DNA of 64,000 bases from Salinimicrobium sediminilitoris (GCF_020866905.1 NZ_JAIVCC010000005.1:546088-610087); one strand, 5' to 3'. Positions 8,310 through 16,147 are shown, counted from the first letter of the stretch. Notes: generated by a model not told the origin, from the sequence alone. Numbers and translations are program-made.

Positions 8310-8544
8310 TTATTGACGTAGTGCCTGAAGAATAATTCCCGCTACTTTCTCCTGTCCCGCCTCACTGCTAAGGAGATCCCTGTCGCTTTGATTGGTTAGG
8401 AAAACAATCACTACAAGGACAGCCGGGCAATTAGTGTTTTTAAGGACAGCGAAATTAGCCTTTTTGACTCTTGTATGGGCAAATTAATTTGAAAAGCTCC
8501 TGCTGATCTTTACTTTCGGATGAGCCGATATAGTTGCTCGTGGC
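8310..8544 (-). pseudogene. Decayed N-acetylmuramoyl-L-alanine amidase C-terminal domain
   Basis: Beginning at the very base after the ATPase stop codon, the reverse strand reads about 25 codons (ATSNYIGSSESKDQQELFKL and on). It then shifts frame near 8455-8475 into a second frame containing VKKANFAVLKNTNCPAVLV and FLTNQSDRDLLSSEAGQEKV, and stops at 8312-8310. The latter is a clear Amidase_3 C-terminal signature. The catalytic Glu of the usual VExGFLTN has become Val (VVIVFLTN), and there is no start codon or zinc-binding N-terminal part. I infer a dead gene fragment, related to the one at 2231-2372. Confidence 0.6.
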
Positions 8545-10584
8545 TTAGTTTAAAATCGGTTTTATCAGTTTATCATCTATGAAATTCAGATGGAATTCAA
8601 TTTCTGAGGTAGCTTTTTTAAAGGTTTCATCAGAGTTTTCGAAAGAAGCGAATAATAAAGTCTGGGCCTCTTTATAACTAGATAATTCTTTAAGAAATTT
8701 ACCAAAATCATCTATTGACATATCTTGCTGCTTAGGTTCATCGAACATTAAAAGATTAGGATGATTTCCTCCTTTCTCAGATGACGTTTTGTATAGGCTA
8801 CAAGTATATGCCCAAATACTTCTTACAAAATCACTAGCGGATGAATCGAACCTAATATTATAATATAAATCTCCATCAGGTTTTTTAGCAAGTGGAAGAT
8901 AATTATCTTCTGAAATAGCAATATCACTAATTGCTTTACTACTATAGTTGAATTTTTGTAATAGCTGTTTAAAGTTACTTGTAAGAGATTCTAGTTTTGA
9001 AATATCATTTGTTGATAGAGTATTTCCTTTCAATTCACTTTGATCTTCTAGAAGCTTTTTCCAATGATTTGAAAGAATTATTAATTCATCTTTTAAATCA
9101 GCAAACTCCTCTAAGAATTTAGAATAAAATTCTACTTTTTTCTTCAAATTCAGTTTGTATTCAATGTCAACAATTGATGGTAGCCGATCATCGGAAATTA
9201 ATTCTTTTTTTAAGTCTCGGATATCACTTCGGATATCATTTTGGGATTTTCGTAGATTTAAAAGGCCAACCTCCTTTTTTGAAATTTTTGATTCTAAACC
9301 TTCGATATTGACTACTAACATTCTAATCTGAGCATCTAAAAAATCGATATTATCTTCAATGCGCATTGGAACTTGCTTCACACTAAGAGGGAGAAGAGAA
9401 TCATTAATCTCTTGATTACAAGTAGGACAATGATTTTCTGAAACTTTTAAATTTATCTCTGCTCCTAACTTTTGAACTTTGAGAGCTCCTTTATTTTTTC
9501 TCAAGTCATCTTTTAAGTTCTCTAATTGATAATTAAAATTTGTCCACTGCTGTTTGTTAAATGTCAGTTCACTAGAAATCATCTCAATATCAAAGCTCAT
9601 TTGATTTAAAAGATCTTCCTTTTCTTGAATAATTTTCTCATCAGTTGAAATCTTATCTTTAACATTAAGATTTTCTTTTTTATTTAGATCTTCTAATTCT
9701 TGAATTAATAAATCTAGAAAGTCCGAAATCGAATATTCATTTTCTTCTCTTGATAACAGGATATTAATTTCATTATAATTATTGATAATCATTGGATTAT
9801 ATGTTACTCCAATGAGTTTGCCACCACCTTTCTCTGCAAATCCTTCTAACCTTTTAGCGAGACTAAGCCAATCATTCTCAAGAATTCTTTTGTTTATATT
9901 CAATTCCTGTTTTTTCATTTTGTTTCCATACACATCCATATCTAATATGAACTCTACCACTCTTGCTTCCTTGTTATTTAAACCGTAAATAGGCATTGTT
10001 GCGAAAAAATCAGACCATCCAGATTTTTGTTCAATAATAAAACTTGATGCAATTTGTTGGATATATATTTTACCTAAATCGCCTTTGTTGGTTAAAACCT
10101 TAGGAACGTTCCAGTTAAGAAACTCTTCAAGAAAGAGGTGGAAGCCGTAATATTCATTAGAAGCTCCGCCACTATCATGAATAAACATTGGGCGACTTTT
10201 TAAAGATTCCTCTTCTAATAGGCTCCCTTCATAAACATCAATTAACTGTGATTTTCGATTTGGGTTTTGTACGAATCTTCTAATAGTTATGATCTCGTTG
10301 TGAGAATTTTCAATTTCTAGTAAAACATTTGATTGCAGGACATTTTGGAAATTATCTTTTGGATATTCAACTTGATCCTTCAATACAGACTGCATTGTTT
10401 TTTCGAATTTTCCTCCAATTAGTTCTTCAAAACCAAGTGCATAAACGATTGCTTGAAATAAACTACTTTTTCCGCTCGTATTATTTCCTCTTATAATATT
10501 TAAGCCAAGATCAAATTCGTGAAAGGCCCCAAAAACACCATTGGTTGTATTAACTTCAATCTTAATATTATTAATTTTGAGCAT
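8545..10584 (-). CDS. Rad50/SMC-like ABC ATPase of a three-gene predicted defence operon
   Basis: A 679-residue ATPase with a split ATP-binding head. The Walker A motif GNNTSGKSS is at residues 33-41 and the Walker B motif LLMFDEP at 611-617, separated by long charged coiled-coil stretches (about 215-380 and 405-545) that meet at a CPTC zinc hook (386-389). There is no obvious LSGGE signature; the equivalent region reads SASDFVRSIWAYTCSL. This architecture is that of the ATPase of ABC-three-component systems, which act in predicted anti-invader conflict. It overlaps the upstream middle-component gene by 14 bases. Base composition is visibly more AT-rich than the genes to its left, consistent with transfer. 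Confidence 0.82.
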   Translation of the reverse strand: MLKINNIKIEVNTTNGVFGAFHEFDLGLNIIRGNNTSGKSSLFQAIVYALGFEELIGGKFEKTMQSVLKDQVEYPKDNFQNVLQSNVLLEIENSHNEIITIRRFVQNPNRKSQLIDVYEGSLLEEESLKSRPMFIHDSGGASNEYYGFHLFLEEFLNWNVPKVLTNKGDLGKIYIQQIASSFIIEQKSGWSDFFATMPIYGLNNKEARVVEFILDMDVYGNKMKKQELNINKRILENDWLSLAKRLEGFAEKGGGKLIGVTYNPMIINNYNEINILLSREENEYSISDFLDLLIQELEDLNKKENLNVKDKISTDEKIIQEKEDLLNQMSFDIEMISSELTFNKQQWTNFNYQLENLKDDLRKNKGALKVQKLGAEINLKVSENHCPTCNQEINDSLLPLSVKQVPMRIEDNIDFLDAQIRMLVVNIEGLESKISKKEVGLLNLRKSQNDIRSDIRDLKKELISDDRLPSIVDIEYKLNLKKKVEFYSKFLEEFADLKDELIILSNHWKKLLEDQSELKGNTLSTNDISKLESLTSNFKQLLQKFNYSSKAISDIAISEDNYLPLAKKPDGDLYYNIRFDSSASDFVRSIWAYTCSLYKTSSEKGGNHPNLLMFDEPKQQDMSIDDFGKFLKELSSYKEAQTLLFASFENSDETFKKATSEIEFHLNFIDDKLIKPILN

Positions 10585-11050
10585 TTTGATTTTTCCATTT
10601 TTTGTAGATAGAATCGATGCGACTATCTGTTATTTTTCTTTTCCCCAAGTAGTTTAGAAATTCAATTTCCTTTTCCAAGAAACCATTGTTTTTTATTATT
10701 TTTTGAAAAAGGGTCTCACCTTTATCTGATAATTCATACTTGCCGTGAATGATTTTACAAATTTGTTCATGTACTGCATAGTTTAAAGCTCTATTTAAGC
10801 TAGGCTCGATGCCCCAAGTTTTAGAGCTTTCTGTGTAATTACTATTAATAAACTTTTTTATCGATTCTTGATTTTCCGAGCTTTTAAGAGCCCAATAAAT
10901 TAAATGAAGCTTTAGTAAGCTAGATTTAGAGCTTTGGCAGGATAGTTTTAAGATTAGTGCGATTAATCCAATAGTATATGATGGCCTATATTCAGGTGGT
11001 ATTGAAATGGGCTTTTTCGAGAACGTAATCTTTTTCGCGTATAATTCCAT
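10571..11050 (-). CDS. Small middle component of the ABC-type operon
   Basis: A 159-residue protein, predicted largely helical, with RPSYTIGLIALILKL near the N-terminus, then LLKLHLIYWALKS, and a charged C-terminal half ending in a Lys-rich tail. Size, position between the two larger genes and the pattern of a winged-helix-like segment followed by LHL..WAL agree with the middle component (MC) of ABC-three-component systems. Family membership is my inference from pattern and context; the molecular role is not known to me. Its start abuts the stop of the nuclease-like gene exactly, and its end overlaps the ATPase start by 14 bases, which implies translational coupling. Confidence 0.7.
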   Translation of the reverse strand: MELYAKKITFSKKPISIPPEYRPSYTIGLIALILKLSCQSSKSSLLKLHLIYWALKSSENQESIKKFINSNYTESSKTWGIEPSLNRALNYAVHEQICKIIHGKYELSDKGETLFQKIIKNNGFLEKEIEFLNYLGKRKITDSRIDSIYKKWKNQNAQN

Positions 11051-11980
11051 TTACTCAAAATTTATCGGACATCTAAAAATCCAGTCAGCTAATGCCCAAT
11101 TGGTTAATTTTAGGATCATTTGAGGAGCTAAATTGCTGAATGAGTTATGTAATTGATCTTTTAATATACCTCTAAATTCTTGATAAAGCTCACTCGGCTC
11201 TTTACTACTTGAAATACATCTCTCTTCAATTTCGGATTCAATTACGCTTGTTATATTTAAAAATGTCTCGTAATCAATTGGGTAATCTTCCTTCCATTTA
11301 AATAAGATATTATTCCCGTCTAAATAATCCGATACATTTATATCAACAAGTTTGTCTAACTTTTCTTCAAATTTCGATGATTTTTGATTTAAGCGATAAC
11401 CATTTTTTGTCTGTGCTTTTTCAATTAATGAAATTGCCGAATCTTTCCATTTGAATTTCTCAACGGTCTCAATCTCATTTCCCGGTGATATATCGATTTT
11501 TATTTTAGCATTTTCAATAGCGGTATTTAAGTACGGATGTAGAAAATCTATATTTTCAAATAAAACTTCAAAATTATTATTATCAATAATTGACAAGTTC
11601 CAGCTTTTTACTTCTTCTTTTTTTAAAGTGCAATGTTGTACAATTTCATTTTTCGCATAAGTTGGTGTGACGAAATACCACTTATTTATTTTAGTTTCAC
11701 CTAAAATTTTTTTTAACTGTTTCTCATAGGTTTTAAGTTTTTTCAAATCCTTGGTTATTTTATCTCGATGATTTTCATACAATAAGTGACTATTATAATG
11801 TTCGTCGGGACAATAACATTGAAATGCTTTTCCAGTGCGGGTAAAACCTTCAATACCAAAGTCTCCTGGAGTTGCCTTTATTTCCTGATATGCTTCTTCT
11901 CTAAAATTATTTTTGAAACATAATTGACAAACTCTTTCCCATTTGTTACCATCAAAGGTTCCATATTCTGTTCTTATCAT
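11051..11980 (-). CDS. Zinc-ribbon/nuclease-like effector candidate of the ABC-type operon
   Basis: Counting from the ATG at 11980 there are 309 residues; a longer frame begins at 12025 (MCIRHCNQC...), but the protein reads naturally from MIRTEYGTFDGNKWE. A CQLCFK pair (Cys18, Cys21) precedes GDFGIEGFTRTGKAFQCY (residues 39-56). That spacing resembles the PD-(D/E)xK nuclease core (Asp40, Gln54), but the usual Lys is replaced by Tyr56, so catalytic activity is uncertain. The rest is helical and charged, with no recognised domain. It is the first gene of the operon, with zero bases between it and the next. By position I infer the effector or target-recognition component. Confidence 0.7.
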   Translation of the reverse strand: MIRTEYGTFDGNKWERVCQLCFKNNFREEAYQEIKATPGDFGIEGFTRTGKAFQCYCPDEHYNSHLLYENHRDKITKDLKKLKTYEKQLKKILGETKINKWYFVTPTYAKNEIVQHCTLKKEEVKSWNLSIIDNNNFEVLFENIDFLHPYLNTAIENAKIKIDISPGNEIETVEKFKWKDSAISLIEKAQTKNGYRLNQKSSKFEEKLDKLVDINVSDYLDGNNILFKWKEDYPIDYETFLNITSVIESEIEERCISSSKEPSELYQEFRGILKDQLHNSFSNLAPQMILKLTNWALADWIFRCPINFE

Positions 11981-12025
11981 TAATGTAAAATTGTTAATGC
12001 ATTGGTTACAATGGCGTATGCACAA

Positions 12026-12250
12026 TACTTACTTTCTCTTTATTCTACAGTCGCAGAAAAATACAAGTTTTGATCTGCAACAGCGGTAGGGGGAGGAGGA
12101 GCAGATTCTTCCTGCTAATATAATGTTAATTTCTTACAAGCTTTACGGGAAACCATATAAAGGTCCCAAAAACGGCTTATAATAAGTCATTCTTAAAAAG
12201 CTTAAAGCTATTAGCAGGTATAAGTATATTGTGGGGTTAAGTAACAAAAT
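12026..12250. other. Intergenic region upstream of the ABC-type operon
   Basis: Between the operon and the start-less ORF at 12251 I see no coding frame, tRNA or clear promoter consensus. The stretch is AT-rich, with a G-rich patch GGTAGGGGGAGGAGGAG at about 12086-12102. Confidence 0.5.
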
Positions 12251-12523
12251 CTATCTATTATGGAAATCGCGATCTTTTACTTCTATATTTTCAGGAACTA
12301 AGTGATCAACAATTACCATTGATTTATTAGAGAACTGCTTATGTTTAAATTGAAGGACCAGTTCATTTTCCGAAAGTGCTTTGATCTTGAAAAATTTGTA
12401 GTTTTCATCAATGTTAAGCAGTTCGGGGATATCTTCACTTTCTAACTTAATATAACTGCGGTTATCCTGGGATACTACTTTCCATGAAGCATTTAAAGAT
12501 CTGCCGCAATTTTTCGAAAAGTG
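12251..12523 (-). pseudogene. Start-less ORF, remnant of a lipocalin-like lipoprotein
   Basis: The reverse strand is open for about 90 codons from an in-frame TAA (12526-12524) to a TAG (12253-12251), with normal codon use but no ATG, GTG or TTG near its 5' end. The reading includes a Cys followed by GRSLNASWKVVSQDN, which resembles the start of a lipocalin-like domain behind a lost lipobox, then ELVLQFKHKQFSNKSMVIV. I take it to be the 3' part of a gene whose signal peptide has been lost or frameshifted. Alternative: a non-coding stretch that is open by chance. Confidence 0.45.
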
Positions 12524-12653
12524 TTACAATTTTATAAATAGTTGTCATTTAATGCAATTAAATGGGTCTCATTTATTCACAGCGAGAGCGGACGGACTTT
12601 AAGCTTCTTGATTTTTCCTTTTTCATTATCTTTTACCTTCTAAAACGCCAACC

Positions 12654-13148
12654 ATGAAAAAATTTCTCTTTTTACTGCTCCTTATTGCCGGTCCGGTGTG
12701 GGCGCAGACTCCCGAAGAACGCATTGCAGAAATGGGCATCACCTTACCCGAAGTTCGGCAACCCTCGGCCAATTTTGTGAAGTGGAGACAGGTGGGGAAC
12801 CTGCTGTTCTTAGCCGGGGAAGGCAGTCCCGAAAAAGGCACTTTGGGAAAGGATCTCACCACCCAGGAAGGTTATGACGCGGCAAGAAATACCGGCATCA
12901 GGATCCTTGCCACTCTTAAAGCGGCGACGGGAGATCTCGACAGGATCAAGCAGTTCGTGAAGGTGCGGGGCATGGTGAATTCAGCACCCGATTTCTATGA
13001 ACAGCCACAGGTGATCAACGGCTTTTCTGATCTTATGTTCGAAGTCTTCGGGGAAAGTGGGAAACATGCACGGGCCGCAGTGGGTCACGTGAGCTTACCC
13101 TCCAATATCGCAGTAGAGATCGAAGTGGTGGTGGAGCTAAAGGAATAA
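12654..13148 (+). CDS. Exported RidA/YjgF-family protein
   Basis: A 164-residue protein. Residues 1-18 form a signal peptide (MKKFLFLLLLIAGPVWAQ); the remainder is a single YjgF/YER057c/UK114 domain with the conserved opening NLLFLAGEGS and closing RAAVGHVSLPSNIAVEIEVV, including the Arg and Glu positions used by the family. Cytoplasmic RidA hydrolyses reactive enamine/imine intermediates; this copy should act in the periplasm, where its substrate is unknown. Single gene. Start ATG at 12654. Confidence 0.85.
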   Translation: MKKFLFLLLLIAGPVWAQTPEERIAEMGITLPEVRQPSANFVKWRQVGNLLFLAGEGSPEKGTLGKDLTTQEGYDAARNTGIRILATLKAATGDLDRIKQFVKVRGMVNSAPDFYEQPQVINGFSDLMFEVFGESGKHARAAVGHVSLPSNIAVEIEVVVELKE

Positions 13149-13249
13149 AGGGACAGAAGAAAAAGAGGCCGACTCACTGGACCGTAATTGGTCAAGTTGA
13201 ACTTATTTCAGCTTCTCTTTTATTCGATATAGTTTTTCAGTTTGTTAAA

Positions 13250-13275
13250 GATCCTGAAATAAATTCAGAATGACG
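13250..13275. repeat. TGAAATAAATTCA palindromic element
   Basis: GATCCTGAAATAAATTCAGAATGAC, the second copy in the window, placed 26 bases before the perfect palindrome at 13295-13323. The two together form the composite arrangement also seen at 6858-6923. Confidence 0.65.
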
Positions 13276-13294
13276 TGTTTTCAGCGTTTTAGAC

Positions 13295-13323
13295 ACCTCT
13301 CAAAAATGCCATTTTTGAGAGGT
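13295..13323 (+). repeat. CAAAAATG palindromic element, copy 3 (perfect 14-bp arms)
   Basis: ACCTCTCAAAAATG-C-CATTTTTGAGAGGT: two perfect 14-bp arms around a single base, the best-preserved member of the family. It lies between the convergent RidA-like and lipoprotein genes and could act as a transcript terminator hairpin for either. Confidence 0.8.
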
Positions 13324-13359
13324 ATTTTAAGTCAGCAGGCTAAAATGTCTCAATGGTTT

Positions 13360-13896
13360 TTAGTCATTCTTTATTATATAGTAGTGTACATCTACCAGTT
13401 CATAGGAGTCGATAATTACGACATCCCGCGACTCCTCCTGGTCATAAGTTAAGATACAACTGGAGTTGGCAGCAATTTCATAACAGGGAATCGAGGCGTT
13501 TTGAGAAAAACTACTGGTGGTCTGGAGTCCGTCAACATTTACCGTAAGCACAGGTACTCCGGAAACAGCGTAATTGTTAGGATTGGTAAGCTCAATTTCA
13601 AATTCCAGCCTGGAGGTATTGCTTCCTGTGTCTGGTGTGAATTCGAATTTTAAAACTTCATAGGAAAAATCTTCTAATTGAGGGGGTTCAATTTCTTTTG
13701 CTTTTGTAGGCTCGGGAGTATCACAGGTAACTTCCTGGGTAGTATTATAGCTGTAAGACTGACCATTCACGTAATAAAATTGAGGAATAGTAATGGTTTT
13801 CATACACTCCTCCTCACTATCATCCGAAGAGCATCCAAACCATAAAACTGCAGTTAAAAATAATACAGGGAATTTTAATATTTTATTCATTTTCAT
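13360..13896 (-). CDS. Predicted lipoprotein of unknown function
   Basis: A 178-residue protein with an SPII signal ending in WFGCSSDDSEEE, where Cys22 is followed by an acidic stretch as in many surface-exposed Bacteroidota lipoproteins. The mature part looks like a single beta-sandwich (FEFTPDTGSNTSRLEFEIEL, GVPVLTVNVDGL) and has additional Cys residues (EECMK, VTCDT, IPCYE, SSCIL) that may form disulfides. Family not recognised. Starts ATGAAAATGAAT at 13896; the second ATG is two codons in. Confidence 0.75.
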   Translation of the reverse strand: MKMNKILKFPVLFLTAVLWFGCSSDDSEEECMKTITIPQFYYVNGQSYSYNTTQEVTCDTPEPTKAKEIEPPQLEDFSYEVLKFEFTPDTGSNTSRLEFEIELTNPNNYAVSGVPVLTVNVDGLQTTSSFSQNASIPCYEIAANSSCILTYDQEESRDVVIIDSYELVDVHYYIIKND

Positions 13897-14025
13897 AAGG
13901 TGTTTAATAACTCCCGGGGAGTGGGTACATAGTTCTTATTCAGTATAAATATCTAAAATAAATAACCGGATTTTAGATCAACCGCCTGATCCACCGGTTA
14001 TTTTCTTTTTAATGAAGTTTCAGCA

Positions 14026-14142
14026 TTAGATCTCAAAGAACCCGATTTCAGCTTTTTTGACCAGAATATAAATTGCGAATAATAAAATAGCAGTCGCAAG
14101 TGTAAATTTGCGGTTTTTAGAATTTTTGTCTTTTTTTTCCAT
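14026..14142 (-). CDS. Small single-span membrane protein (38 residues)
   Basis: A short reading frame, ATG at 14142 to TAA at 14028-14026. It begins with a Lys/Asn-rich N-terminus (MEKKDKNSKNRKF) and then one hydrophobic helix (LATAILLFAIYILV), ending KKAEIGFFEI. The basic flank followed by one span is typical of small inner-membrane proteins. The coding-like composition, clean start and isolated position between two genes support it. No family is recognised. Confidence 0.55.
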   Translation of the reverse strand: MEKKDKNSKNRKFTLATAILLFAIYILVKKAEIGFFEI

Positions 14143-14258
14143 TTTGGACCTGTTTGTATATTGGTAACCAATTGGTTTAAAATGTTACACTTTCTTCAAT
14201 TTTCAGTTTAATTACCTGCAAATCAGGTTATTTATTTTAAGAAACTGACACTATTTGT

Positions 14259-14711
14259 TCAAATTCCAAATTGCCGCAAATGATGATCGGAATGTTTGTG
14301 AACTAAAATTCCTATCTGCTCTTTTGTCATTGTGCCGAAAAAGTCATGGACAAATTCCGGATTGTTGAAATTTTTATATTCCTTTAGCAGGGAAATCCAT
14401 TTTAATTTCTCGGCTTCCAAATCGGAAAATTGGTTCTTCGCTTTGAACTGCTCTGAAGTAGGAATGTTTTTATCAAAAGGTTCTTCGTTTTTTATCATCC
14501 TCTTTAATGCGATTTTCCCGAATATTTTTCCCAGGAATGTTTGTTTATAAGTGTGCGCATCTTTTCCCAGGATCCACTCATTCCAGTAAGTATTATGCTT
14601 TAGCATTTGGTGAACGTTCATTTGTCCCCATTCCGCTTTATTGCTTTCCTTTATTTGTCCAATCCGGTCGATTAGATGTTGCCTGATAGTGTGGTCGAAA
14701 ACTGTTTGCAT
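14259..14711 (-). CDS. DUF1569 / DinB-like protein
   Basis: A 150-residue protein with the DUF1569 hallmarks: WGQMNVHQMLKHNTYWNEW near residue 30-48 and FGTMTKEQIGILVHKHSDHH near the C-terminus. The His residues in MNVHQM and HKHSDHH are placed like the metal-binding triad of the DinB four-helix bundle. Such proteins are thiol- or metal-dependent enzymes of mostly unknown substrate. Cytoplasmic, single gene. Function is limited to the fold-level statement. Confidence 0.8.
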   Translation of the reverse strand: MQTVFDHTIRQHLIDRIGQIKESNKAEWGQMNVHQMLKHNTYWNEWILGKDAHTYKQTFLGKIFGKIALKRMIKNEEPFDKNIPTSEQFKAKNQFSDLEAEKLKWISLLKEYKNFNNPEFVHDFFGTMTKEQIGILVHKHSDHHLRQFGI

Positions 14712-14946
14712 TCTCTGAATTCTATTGATGATCTCTTAACCAGATAAAATTAATCTACTCTCTACTAACTGGTAGGGAAGAAATTGCTTTAAATGTAAGA
14801 GAAAAATCTCTTCAAGTGTGAAGGGGAATTATTAAAAAACCTGCTTCATGTTTATTGAATTGGTTTTGAATTTCAGTATTAAAATTAAGTATTAAATTAG
14901 GAGGTCTGTAATGACGGCAAGGGTGGTGAATAATTAATGACAGGTT

Positions 14947-15480
14947 ATGGTGGCAGTTCTAATTATTTCTATGATCTTAAATTCCTCAATGATGATACAA
15001 CTCATATTTGATTTTAATAAAGAATCTAACATTCGGGAATGGGTGATCGTGGATGATGTTGTGATGGGAGGACGATCCTCAGGTGAGATCAGCCTGAATG
15101 AGGACGGCCACGGAGTTTTTGAAGGGGAGGTTTCCCTTGAGAACAATGGCGGCTTCTCCTCGGTGCGTTACAGGACAGGAAGAATTGCGGTAAAGGATCA
15201 TTCAAAAGTCGTGGTAAGATTGAAGGGGGACGGCAAAGAATACCAGTTCAGAATTAAAGGCGATACGGGGGATGAATATTCTTATGTAGTTCCGTTTTCA
15301 ACTTCGGGAAAATGGGAGGAAATAGAAATTGAGCTAAAAGACATGTATCCCACTTTTAGAGGGAGAAAATTAGATATGCCCAATTTTTCAAATGATCATT
15401 TTGAAGAGATTGCTTTTTTGATCGGCAACAAAAAGAAGGAGAAATTCAAACTTGTGATCGACAGGATAGAGCTGAGGTAG
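14947..15480 (+). CDS. CIA30-family protein
   Basis: A 177-residue protein whose core VIVDDVVMGGRSSGE and ENNGGFSSVRYRT match the CIA30 family (PF08547; mitochondrial complex I intermediate-associated protein 30), a jelly-roll beta-sandwich. Bacterial members have no settled function. The N-terminus is hydrophobic (MVAVLIISMILNSS) and may be a signal or an over-extended start; ATGs at residues 9, 15 and 16 are alternatives. The last 35 bases overlap the 3' end of the convergent RAYT transposase gene. Confidence 0.8.
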   Translation: MVAVLIISMILNSSMMIQLIFDFNKESNIREWVIVDDVVMGGRSSGEISLNEDGHGVFEGEVSLENNGGFSSVRYRTGRIAVKDHSKVVVRLKGDGKEYQFRIKGDTGDEYSYVVPFSTSGKWEEIEIELKDMYPTFRGRKLDMPNFSNDHFEEIAFLIGNKKKEKFKLVIDRIELR

Positions 15481-16147
15481 AATTTTTTATTCTTTGGAGC
15501 AGAAATATCAAATCAATTTGAATATTTACGGAAATTTCTTCTTTCCAATTTGCCGGATTGTTTTTGATGTAGGTTGAAATGGTTTTAAATGCTCTATCAT
15601 TCCTGATGATTATATCATGAAATCTTGTTTGCCATTCAAATTCATATCCCAGCCTGTGGGCATGTTTTGTAGTGGCAGATTTATAGGATCTAATGATGGT
15701 TGAAATGGAATTGGATTTTGGGGAGATCTTTGCCATTTGGAGATTTTTTTGGGGATGCGGCTGAGACGTTGCATGCAACGTCTGTACGGGATCTTTGGGA
15801 TGATTCCCGGGGGGATCATTTTTCTTCTCCTCATCATTTCCTTCGGAAATTTTTTCTTCTCTCGAAATTTCCGGATTATCAAGAATCAGAATGCCGTGAA
15901 TGTGATTTGGCATCACGATAAAATTTCCTAATTCTACGTGAGAGGCGTGGTGAGGGATCTCATGCCATAGCTTTTCTGCAATTGCCCCTGTGGGGGAGAA
16001 TTGCATTTTCCCGTTTTTGATCTCTCCAAAATAATGTCTTCTATTGGCGGTGCAGATGGTGATGAAATAGGCAGCATTCCACCTGTAGTCCCAGTTCTCA
16101 AATCTGGTAGATTTTATTCGGTATTTATTTTTAAAAAGGTTTGCCAT
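15446..16147 (-). CDS. REP-associated tyrosine transposase (RAYT, Y1_Tnp family)
   Basis: A 233-residue HUH-type single-strand transposase. The HUH pair is His82-Ile-His84 in MPNHIHGI, preceded by YFITICTANRRHYFG. The likely catalytic Tyr is Tyr193 in TYIKNNPANW, the standard RAYT ending. Between them lies an elongated, charged and Pro-rich linker (about residues 90-145) that encodes VQTLHATSQ from a 20-bp perfect palindrome. RAYTs cut and rejoin REP palindromes and are usually not self-mobile. The C-terminal 30 residues after the NNPANW motif are atypical and overlap the CIA30 gene, so the true end may have been altered. Single gene with no terminal inverted repeats. Confidence 0.85.
   Translation of the reverse strand: MANLFKNKYRIKSTRFENWDYRWNAAYFITICTANRRHYFGEIKNGKMQFSPTGAIAEKLWHEIPHHASHVELGNFIVMPNHIHGILILDNPEISREEKISEGNDEEKKNDPPGNHPKDPVQTLHATSQPHPQKNLQMAKISPKSNSISTIIRSYKSATTKHAHRLGYEFEWQTRFHDIIIRNDRAFKTISTYIKNNPANWKEEISVNIQIDLIFLLQRIKNSTSALSCRSQV
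15764..15783. repeat. 20-bp perfect palindrome inside the RAYT gene
   Basis: AGACGTTGCATGCAACGTCT, two perfect 10-bp arms, lies within the linker-coding part of the transposase. It looks like the REP-type recognition sequence expected for this enzyme class, carried in the gene itself. Confidence 0.75.

Noticed and set aside
8440-8550. First read as an IS30-transposase remnant (one frame gives SHEQLYRLIRK before a stop)
   Set aside because: A different pair of frames over the same bases gives a much longer and more specific match to the amidase C-terminus, so the IS30 reading is most likely chance.
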